30,102 bases of DNA, taken from the NCBI GenBank assembly GCA_013115145.1, contig JAAPAO010000321.1:1-30102 (forward strand), in the 5' to 3' direction. Each line of letters begins with the position of its first letter. The first letter of the stretch is position 1. This DNA comes from Perkinsus chesapeaki (lineage: Eukaryota; Perkinsozoa; Perkinsida; Perkinsidae). The notes beneath the pieces were generated by a model. It saw only the letters and a program-made list of their open reading frames with translations, ran no database searches and was not told the DNA's origin. The position numbers and the translations under genes are program-made. Below are positions 8,859-17,142 of this stretch, piece by piece.

Positions 8859-11693
8859 ATGTCAAAAATCTTCGCAGTGCGCAGCATGATATCTTTGAGT
8901 ATCTTGTATCTGCTCATTGGATTGGTTGCTTGTTGGGATATAGATGGTCATGAAGCTGTTGGTATGGTGGCGATGTCAGCTTTGGATGGTCGAGCATCAA
9001 ATCAACTTAAAAGGCTTCTTCAAGGCAAGGACGCTGTAGAGGATGCCGGTAAGGAAGAGGAGCGATATTATATAGTGATAGCTTACCTGCGAGTGAAAAG
9101 TTGACCTTATAATCAGAGCTAGTGGCAATCCAATTCTTTCAAAGCCTATCGAATCTAGTGTATATAGGAAGTGAAGAGTATCGGCAAGAGTTCTTCCTGT
9201 CTGGTTTTAACAAATGATCTCAAGCTGTTATTTTTGATATTTCCATTGTTCCGCTTCAGGATGGGCTCATAAAGCAGAGTCGGCTATACCGTGGTCAAAG
9301 CCTTTACATTTCATCCAGCAACCTGAGCCATATTCGAACGCTCTGGTAGCTAACGAAATTACATGTCCGCGCGGTGACTGTCTTTTGGAGGCTATTAAAT
9401 ACTTTTATGATCAAGCTAAGGGGGATACCTCCAAGGTAGTACGGACAGCTAGAGGTGTCAGAAAAATGGTGGGTATTAAGTTTTAGAGGATGCTTTCAGT
9501 ACGATGCGATGTGAGGTTTTTTTGTAAATGCTAGAGGTGTCAGAAAAGTATGTAATATAAATCAGTATAGTTAAATGGTATTGCTTTTACTCCTATAGCA
9601 GCAGAGATGCATGCATTTTGGAGATAGGAGATTATTATTACCTGTTGTTAGCTTGGCAATCATTGTTGCCGATGCTATGGCCTTCCACTAGTAATATATC
9701 CTGAACTGTTACTTGGCAATGTTGGGGGCTTCCGCGGATAGTACAGAGTACTTATTGCCGTCATGAAGGGGTTGTTCTTGGAAGAAAAAGGAGGGGGGGT
9801 CTATGTCGCCAGCTGGACGTGGTATCAAGCATCTCAGGCGGGATCATGCTTGAGTATCATCTGATAGTGTTTGTGATGCCGCCCATCCTATTGGGAATTA
9901 AGGTTGTAAGATATATATCATTATAGACGCAAATCAGTAGTATTTATATATTAAAGTACACATTTAAATGGTATTTGAATATTTGGTCAATTGCCACTGC
10001 TGTTGTAGACATCTCAAAAAGACCGTTTGATGAGATCGTCGACGAGGCTACCGACGCAGGTCACAGATGCTGACGCAGTCAGGTTTCTGATAAACTTGAT
10101 AGGAGATATGCATCAACCCCTACACGAGGGTTTCGAGAGTAAGAGTATCTTAGGTTAAAGTGCGCATGTGCCTGATAATATTCAGGTGATGATTTCGGTC
10201 GAAAGACTCTCGTGGAGCTGCCGGACCATTCGACTTTATCTCTTTATGATGTAGTATAGGAATTAGAAGTCACGCGCCACAAAATAAGACTCGGAAACTC
10301 TCTGACACTTTTGACAAAGTCCTGTTGAAAAAAAACATATTTACCGTTGCTCTTTTCGATTTTATTTCGACCTTGAAAGGAAATAGCATTTCACTGCATC
10401 CGTGTTTATATATTATTATTATGTCAGCTATGGGACCATGAGATCATACAGAGTACCATAAAGAATCATCCTCAGTTTTGGTGGAGTGGTTGGACTCATA
10501 TTCAAAGAGTAGATGCTAATGTAAGAATACAATCTCACATATTTTGTATCCTGCATGCTTCGAGCTAAGATATTCTTATCGTTTAGAGCTATGCCGCTGA
10601 TAAGAAGCTTTGGCATGAAGATAACACTGCAGCTCTCACCAAATGGGCGAACGAAAACGCGGAAATTGCGAATAATCTGTAATAGCTGGGGATCGAACCG
10701 GGGACCTTTTGATTGTGAGCTGTTTCAGCATATACACCAACCCGCTGACCAAAGAGCGCCTCCCTATTGGCACCGGCAATCCCATTCCTGTCGACCACGC
10801 TTTGCTGGACAAATGGCGTCAATTGATAATTCAGCAAATTTTATTAGCCGGCTCGAGGACCGCTATCGTTCTCAACGACATCCTCGAATCCAGCGCTGCT
10901 CCTGGGCTCAGATCTGTAATGATTCGGGGAAGGAGTGGTAGGGTGGTTGAAAGTTGATAATATATTGTATAAAGCAGTTGCTAGCTTATATTATAATTGG
11001 GCCATGTTTTATTAGTTTTTCTTTCATTTATGAAATATCACAGCGCGTATTAGTATATTATACGAATGAATAGATCAGTATATAAAATTAGTAATATGTG
11101 CTGCCCGACATGAACTACGACTAGTAGATATATAATTATATTGGCATTGTGGGTCATTCTTAAGAATTGCCGGGAAAGGAGGCTCCGTGGATGAGGAGTG
11201 CATGCTCCCGCTCTAAAGGAGAAGAGTAAATGGTCACATTCCTCAACATGAGTGGGGCTGTGGAAAACTGAGCATTAGGGACATAGAGGACCGCGAGCGT
11301 CGGAAATTATACGGCGGAGGGAGATCTATGAATATCAGAGTAATTTTTATGGGTCAATTTTAAAAGGAGACAGCGACACTGTTAGGACTAGTGGTATAGG
11401 GGATAGATTATCATGAATTTGCTTTGCAGGGAAGTATCGTAACAGCACCGGCTGGAAACGACATCGAAATTGATGATGTTATGTCGGACGATCATGCAGC
11501 GAGACGTCCTCGGAAATTGGATACCAAAACCGATATAATGTTGCAGCTGGCGATTATGGCCGGAGTTGTTGTGATCGGTCTGGGGGCATATTTGGCATTT
11601 ACGTTCGTTTCCAAACGGAAGTCCGGTGGAGGGGAGAGCGGTGGGATAAGGCTGCCAACGGTTGTACAGAGCAAGAAGGAAATGATTGATTGA
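8859..11693 (+). CDS. S1/P1 nuclease-like protein with C-terminal membrane anchor, eight exons
   Basis: Exons: 8859-9048, 9260-9468, 10009-10138, 10186-10250, 10476-10520, 10587-10678, 10729-10915, 11430-11693. All phases agree and give 393 residues. A signal peptide ends at Cys25, leaving Trp26 as the mature N-terminus with His31 five residues later, exactly the W1/H6 pair of P1 nuclease. KPLHFI, LIGDMHQPLHEGF and the C-terminal LLAGSRTAIVLNDIL are family motifs. S1/P1 enzymes use three zinc ions to cut single-stranded nucleic acid outside the cytosol. Several ligands differ: WAD is WAH, the HFIGD His is Asn, and the NLHxVWD box is unrecognisable across exons 4-5. The tail adds a membrane helix (about residues 346-367) and a basic Gly/Ser-rich end, absent from classical members. 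Exon 5, only 45 bases, is the least certain. Confidence 0.78.
9448..9547 (+). repeat. 18-bp direct repeat across an exon-intron boundary
   Basis: GCTAGAGGTGTCAGAAAA occurs at 9448-9465, at the end of exon 2 of the nuclease-like gene, and again exactly at 9530-9547 inside the following intron. Each copy is followed by a possible GT donor (ATGGTGGG and GTATGT). It looks like a local duplication that copied the exon end into the intron. Confidence 0.8.
10682..10728 (-). repeat. tRNA 3'-half-like sequence inside intron 6 of the nuclease gene
   Basis: Read on the minus strand, this 50-base intron contains AAAAGGTCCCCGGTTCGATC, which has the variable-loop and T-loop look of a tRNA and a good polymerase III B box (GGTTCGATCCC). 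The T stem pairs for only two base pairs and no matching acceptor stem exists, so it is not a functional tRNA. It may be a relic of a tRNA-derived element. Confidence 0.4.
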
Positions 11694-12202
11694 AGAAGAT
11701 ATTTTATAATATACGAAAATCTACATAGTGCGGAGTAGGAATCTTTTCGCTAGAATTGGTTAGCTATCTGACGCTGTTATAAGTTAACCTATTTTGTATC
11801 TTTTCAATGGTACTGCTGGGTTAGTTGGGTGGCTATTGTTTCCTCTTTTGAATGGTCTTGTGTTACAGGGAGGTTGACGTATCTTTTCGATATTTAATAT
11901 GTTAAATTTTAACCTCGAGAATCTTCCAAAAATGAAAAACTCTAAACTTCAACCTCGAGAATCTTTTGAAAATGAAAAACCTTAAATTCCAACCTCGAGA
12001 ATCTTTTGAAAACGGTAGTACTTTGAGTAATACTAGCGAGGTTGATTATTGTTTGATGGAAATTAACAGTATGAAAATATTTACCTTTTCGGTTATCCCC
12101 ACGGTGATTTGAAGCGCTGAATGAGAACTGATATCTTTCACCGATTGATACTCGTGAATTTCAACCTCGAGAATCCTTTTAGTTTGCGCATGCGTGCAGA
12201 TA
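11694..12202. other. Intergenic region with a 40-bp tandem repeat
   Basis: This stretch lies between the nuclease-like gene and the RA-PH gene. No coding frame is seen. It holds the 40-bp tandem array described separately. A GTGCAG at 12195-12200 just before the next ATG could be a leader-splice acceptor. Confidence 0.5.
11911..12015. repeat. 40-bp tandem repeat (2.6 copies), with one extra copy downstream
   Basis: The core AACCTCGAGAATCTT starts at 11911, 11951 and 11991, exactly 40 bases apart, with an A/T-rich remainder (AAAATGAAAAAC in the first two units). The core appears once more as AACCTCGAGAATCC at 12163, close to the start of the RA-PH gene. A rearranged form, CTCGAGGTTGAGAATCTT, lies near 27310 after the oxidase gene. 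Confidence 0.85.
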
Positions 12203-13342
12203 ATGAATAGTCTCTTTTTATCGGCTGCGGCTCTTCAGCAGCATCCATCTGATCAAGTGATGGAATCATCATCGAATGGGGGTAATACCAAATTGGGGGG
12301 GAGTTTTGAAAAAGTCGGTATGAGTGGTGATACTGTGCGAGTGCATTTTATTGATAACACTTATCGGGACATCAGGAATCTGTCCCCCGACACAACCGTG
12401 TCAGAGCTCCTCTTCAAGCTCCAGCAGAAAGATTCAAAAGCAGGTCGAATGAACATTTATTTCGTGGCGAGCGGTCGGATAGGGGTATATGAGAGGAAGC
12501 TCGAGGAGTCGGAGAAACCTCTGAATGTCTTCCATGAAGGAACCACCGGTAAATTAGTTGTCCATTCGCCTGGAGAAAAGTTAACCTCGAAAATATCTTT
12601 TGTCGATCAACCTGAAAGTGCTCGTGGAGATGTCCTGAGGCGCGGCTGGCTCGACAAACTTTCATCTGACGGTAAAAAATGGAAGCCGAGAATTTTCACT
12701 TTGCGGTCGAACACCCTGACATATGGTGCTGAAGGCAGGCCGGAGAGGACCCTCGATTTGGTGAATTGTGAGAAAGTTGTCGCCGGAGATGGGCGGAGCG
12801 ATGCGGGAGAATCTAAGAGAATCTTCAGGGTTGTTATGGACACACGGACGTTGACTTTGCGCGCCACTACTGCGGCTGATCGAGACATGTGGGTGCTGTC
12901 GGTGGCGAAGAGCGCGGCAATTTTGAAAGAGAATAAGATTCTGGAGCAAGCTTCGGTGGCGATGAGAGAAAATAATAAGAGGAAGATGAATTCGGAGATC
13001 AAAGGGCTGTTTTCGTTGACGCAAAGTGTCGACTCACTGTTGAGTTTTTCCTGTGAAGCTCGAGATGTTTTTTTAAGCCATACGATCGATTGTGTGGAGA
13101 GCAGTCAGGAGGCCGAGGGGGAGGATATCGATTACCAGGGCGTGCGCGATTATGTCATGGGGTATGGAGAGCCTGGCTTGAGGGAAAGAATTGGGGAGAA
13201 AGAATTTGATAAGATTGACGGGTGGATGAAAAAGAAAGCTTTCCCAGTTATTATTAATAGGGAAAGCTTTTTGACACGCTTGGCGCAAATTTACGCGGCG
13301 AAGCCGAGGCGGTCTGAGAGCTATTCTCAGTATCTTGACTAG
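12203..13342 (+). CDS. RA-PH domain adaptor-like protein
   Basis: A single-exon protein of 379 residues from ATG 12203 (another Met at residue 20 is possible). Residues 44-123 look like a Ras-associating or ubiquitin-like domain: TVRVHFIDNTYRDIRNL and TVSELLFKL, ending in GKLVVHS. Residues 146-241 form a pleckstrin homology domain: RRGWLDKLSSDGKKWKPRIF starts it, and the invariant helix Trp is W230 in DRDMWVLSV. The C-terminal 140 residues are helical and unassigned. The RA-then-PH order is that of animal Grb7/10/14 and MRL adaptors, which link small GTPases to membrane phosphoinositides; shared descent is not implied. It probably acts at the inner face of membranes. The gene is flanked by repeat arrays on both sides, and the second array starts at its stop codon. 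Confidence 0.72.
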   Translation: MNSLFLSAAALQQHPSDQVMESSSNGGNTKLGGSFEKVGMSGDTVRVHFIDNTYRDIRNLSPDTTVSELLFKLQQKDSKAGRMNIYFVASGRIGVYERKLEESEKPLNVFHEGTTGKLVVHSPGEKLTSKISFVDQPESARGDVLRRGWLDKLSSDGKKWKPRIFTLRSNTLTYGAEGRPERTLDLVNCEKVVAGDGRSDAGESKRIFRVVMDTRTLTLRATTAADRDMWVLSVAKSAAILKENKILEQASVAMRENNKRKMNSEIKGLFSLTQSVDSLLSFSCEARDVFLSHTIDCVESSQEAEGEDIDYQGVRDYVMGYGEPGLRERIGEKEFDKIDGWMKKKAFPVIINRESFLTRLAQIYAAKPRRSESYSQYLD

Positions 13343-13640
13343 AAGCGTGCAAGATGCAAAATTGGTCAACTTGGCAGTATGTAATATAGTAGTATCCTAG
13401 TGGTATCCTTGCTTGAATCGCACACGGTGAAGATGGGCTAATCTGGAGAGGAGTGTGTAGTGGTGAGAGTATACTGGTTCGGGATTTGAAGATATCTTGG
13501 CTTGAAGCGTGCAAGGCACAAAACAGGCTAATTTAGAGACCAGTGTTAGCTTGGTTTATGGTAAAATATATGTGTTTGTGATTTGATCGTATCTTTGCTT
13601 GGAGCGTGCAAGATGTAAGGTAGCTCAACTTACGTACCAT
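13333..13640. repeat. Four degenerate tandem copies of a 70-100-bp repeat
   Basis: Related blocks begin near 13333, 13401, 13491 and 13588. Each starts with a TATC-TTG-CTTGAA-like stretch and continues with GCGTGCAAG and a GGCTAA or GGTCAA box (for example TTGAAGCGTGCAAG near 13500). Spacing is 68, 90 and 97 bases. The first block overlaps the last codons and stop of the RA-PH gene. No coding frame is seen in this gap before the kinase gene. Confidence 0.65.
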
Positions 13641-13720
13641 TCATGTATCTTTCATCCTCCTCCCATTTCTCTTGAATTAACCTTCCCTCACCTTTGCCAG
13701 GATTGTTTTCTTCTTTTCAA

Positions 13721-16397
13721 ATGGCAAATGTCTCTACAGAACCATCATCATCTCCTCCTCCCCATCAAATAACTTTCGGTCCCTCCGAAGACCCCCATCG
13801 GTATCGCCTAGGCAGGCAGATCGGCGCCGGTGCCACTTCAAAGGTTTTCGAATGTGTTAGAATCGCCGACGGGCAAGTGCTTGCCGTGAAAATCATGGCA
13901 CTGGGTCAGGTCAATGCCGACCCAGATCGAAGCGAAGTTTCTATCTTGAAGCGTTTGGACCACCGGAACATCGTCAAGGTGTTCGATGCCATACCTCGAG
14001 GACCGCTCATTTACATGGTGATGGAATATGTGGGCGAAGGAGAGCTATTCAATTCGATCATTACCGATGAAAGATTCTCCGAAGAAATGGTGGTGAAATT
14101 TATATTCTGTCAAATTGTCGACGCCCTCCTCTATCTTCACAGCAATGGTGTCATCCACCGCGATCTCAAACCTGAGAACATCCTCATTGCTTCGACCCAC
14201 ACCGGGACATCTGAGGACCCTCTGCCGCTCGGCTACCCCCTCGTAGACGGTATGACTTTCTATCCGATAATCAAACTTGCCGATTTCGGCCTTTCCCGAG
14301 TGGTCACATCAGCCACGCTCGGTCGAGCCACGACAGTTGTGGGAACTCCTCAATATTGGGCACCAGAAGTGATCAAGAGCAAGGAGACTGGTGCTGGTTA
14401 TGATGGTCGGGCAGACAACTGGAGCCTCGGAGTCTTACTCTTTGTCATGCTAGGTGAGAAAAGCGCGCCATTACGATCGATTTGGGTCGAGGGGAAATAT
14501 TGGTTAATGCGAGCAACAAATAGCATGTTCCTGAAATCATTTTTTAACTATTTTCCCGTATTTTTTCCATGCAGAAAAACTGTGAAATGATTATTGGATC
14601 GTGCTCTATGATCGGTCAGTTATAGTTCTATACCAAATGTTAATAATAAATTTGATGGATGTAGAAGTGTGGTACATGGTAGGTTTTATGATCGAGACAC
14701 TTGAAAATTTTTAGGGACGGAAATTCTGTATGCGAGCTCACGGCAGTGTGGCAGATTTGACCAATAAAACGAATTAATTTTCCCTATGGTTATACGTTGG
14801 ATTGAACCAGAGTCCTCCGGGTTCAAAGCCGGACATCTTATCCTTTTCAGCTAAGCGTTACCCGTTCACAGCGAGCAAGAAGAATGGCTTATCTATTAAT
14901 GATCGTATTCGTCGTGGAGAGTACTCCTTCAATAAAATGGAGGATGTCTGCCCCAAGGCCAAGGATCTCATCAGTCGGCTTATAGTCGTCGACCCAGCTA
15001 AACGCATCACTCTCGAAGATGCGCTTCATCACCCTTGGCTGGCCGACTTTCCTCTAGCAGTGAAGCTTGCTCATACGTGGACGCCGACGATGCCGCAGAC
15101 GCTTGTTGCGGAATTGCCAGGCATACTGTCAACGAAATCATCGGTGGTGATGCCGAGCGCGGTCGAGGAGGATCTCAGCCCGATTGCTAGTGAGGATGGA
15201 AGTGTACGGGAGTACCCAGTAGGCGTTAAAATTGTGGACGGAGGGAAGTGCGAACTGCCAACAATAAGGTCGAAAGATTCTGCGAAACGTGAGCTCCTCA
15301 GGCCAAACGCAGATGACGGCTTCGGTGCGAAGGCCGCCGAGAAGCTGAGACTTGATGAGCTTTGCAGCGCTCAGATGAGCGCTTGTGATTTGCTTCGGCA
15401 GGTCTACTTCTTGCTTCAAGATAAGCCTTTGGTGCAGGACAAGGTCGGGGCATTCATCTTGGACGCCCGCCAACTGCGCCACTCTACGACTGCCATTATG
15501 GGCAGATGTGCTGACATCGCCGAGGTTGTCGAGACGGATATCTCGGACATGACCCTTTTCGTTGAGGAAGGGGTGCCGGAGTGCGCGGTAGATTGTATGG
15601 CTTCGGTGAACTCGAAGTTGGTGGGGATGACGGAAAGCTGTGAAGAGCTTCAACAAGGACATGCACGGTTGGCTGCTCGAATGCAGAAGATAATTTCGGT
15701 TTTGCCCGGCGCGGCAAGCCGGTTGTCTCAGAAGCAACTACAAGCTATCAGCTACTACGAAAACGAATTACTCGACGGAGCTTCGACGGACAAATCCGCC
15801 CAAACTCTGGCGCTGCTCTTCGATCAGCTCGGTAACGTCTCTGAGGGAGGCTCACCGCTCGATTCCAGCTCGGACATTGCAGATGTTTACGACTTGCCGT
15901 TTTTGGCAGCCGGTCATGTCGTGTCCAAACGCGCTGGTAGCGCCGATACGACCACAACTACAACCTCGGTGAGTTCAGAGGCGGACAGTTCTACCGAGAG
16001 CAGCTTCGGCTCCTCCTCCTCGTCGTCTGCCGATCCTACTCGGTTGGTTGCGCGAAGCCTTGCCAAGCTGCGGAGAGTCGATGAAATCCTCTCTAGGATG
16101 TCTAATTTTTGGGCGAGTGTCGACCAGTCTGTGGCGAAGCTGTCCGACATGAGGGAGAACACCGAGAGACTTTTGCGGGGAGCGACGAAGTCTGACAGGA
16201 TCCTCAATCTCTTCAAGTCTCGAGCTGTCGAGTACCAAACTTTCTGGAGGGAATTTGGGCAGTCCTGCCGACGGTATGCGGAAGTGATGAGCCAAGGCAG
16301 CCAGAAGCTGACGGAACCTTTGGAGGTTACGAATCTTCCCGAAGCCGCCTCCCCGATCTCTGGGCGTTTGCCGGCGCTGAATGAGCAAGAAGCATAA
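13721..16397 (+). CDS. CHK2/CAMK-like serine/threonine protein kinase with long C-terminal extension
   Basis: Two exons, 13721-14453 and 14851-16397, join in phase 1 across a 397-base intron to give 759 residues. The kinase domain (about 28-325) has the glycine loop GAGATSKV, Lys57 in AVKIM, HRDLKPENIL with Asp148, DFG at 188-190 and GTPQYWAPE. A 20-residue insert lies between the catalytic loop and DFG. The splice gives VMLAKRYPF, followed by RIRRGEYSF and the closing VVDPAKRITLEDALHHPWL, a pattern close to CHK2 and other CAMK kinases. The FHA and SQ/TQ parts of true CHK2 are absent. Residues from about 330 to 759 are mostly helical with a Thr/Ser-rich low-complexity stretch (near 15950-16030) and may mediate self-association. 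It phosphorylates unknown targets. A CCAG at 13697-13700 may be a leader acceptor. Confidence 0.85.
14785..14855 (-). repeat. Antisense tRNA-like sequence ending on a splice acceptor
   Basis: On the minus strand this reads TAGCTGAAAAGG (A-box-like), then a five-base-pair anticodon-type hairpin TCCGG/CCGGA around CTTTGAAC, then GGTTCAATCC (B-box-like). The order and spacing are those of a tRNA, perhaps of Gln(UUG) type. The T stem and acceptor stem do not pair, so it is not functional. The kinase-gene acceptor CCTTTTCAG|CTA is the reverse complement of the A box itself. Confidence 0.5.
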
Positions 16398-17142
16398 GTT
16401 TGGTGATGTCTTGTTGTTGTTGTTTCTGTACTATGTGCACTATTCCACCATTCTATTTATCCGTGGATGAATCGCTATTAACTACTCTTGTCAACTACAT
16501 ATTAGCAACTACTACTGTCTCTGTGTTTCGGTCTGATGCTTATGTTTTCTGGATTTTCTAACTTTTCTTTGGGATTGTGTTGTCACAGTTCGCCGCCAAC
16601 TACAACTGCCTCGCGTGAGATTTCTCTGAGCGTGTTGATTTCTGAGAGTATGAATATAACTGATCTCGAGAAGTGGATATTCCGCTGGTTTTAAAATCGT
16701 GAAGGCGACTATTCTGACCTTTGTGGCTTCCTTTTCCAACGCCATCCAAACAATTCGGTTAGACTATCATCGCGATGGACTTTTTTGTGATCGGTCTCCA
16801 CCTCCACACACTTCTATCGTCCGTCCAACCAACTCGATGATGAGGTTGCATTCTGGGCTTCTACTGATAAATGTGGTAAAAGATTTTTTCAGTGCAGGGA
16901 AGAGACTAGTGCTTTGATGTCGTGTTAAGAATGGGTACCAAGAAGAGGCCTTCAAGATGGAACAATGCGATTCTGGAGGATTGTTAGTTTTTCTATCAGA
17001 ATATCTCCCCGTTAGATCTCACGGTGTGTGCATTACGTTGAAACACAGGACAAAAAAGTATGCATTTTTTTGGATGACTTTTCAGCAAACTGATCATTTT
17101 GGTGAACACTGCTGCTGGGTGACCGTGTAGTTGTCCGTTTTG
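16398..17142. other. Intergenic region, no gene seen
   Basis: About 740 bases between the kinase gene and the TDP2-like gene. The short frames on either strand have no protein-like sequence. No tandem repeat or RNA gene was recognised. Confidence 0.5.

Noticed and set aside
15138-15737. 199-codon minus-strand frame opposite the kinase tail
   Set aside because: Shadow of a GC-rich coding exon; no protein-like motifs and the plus strand is clearly coding.
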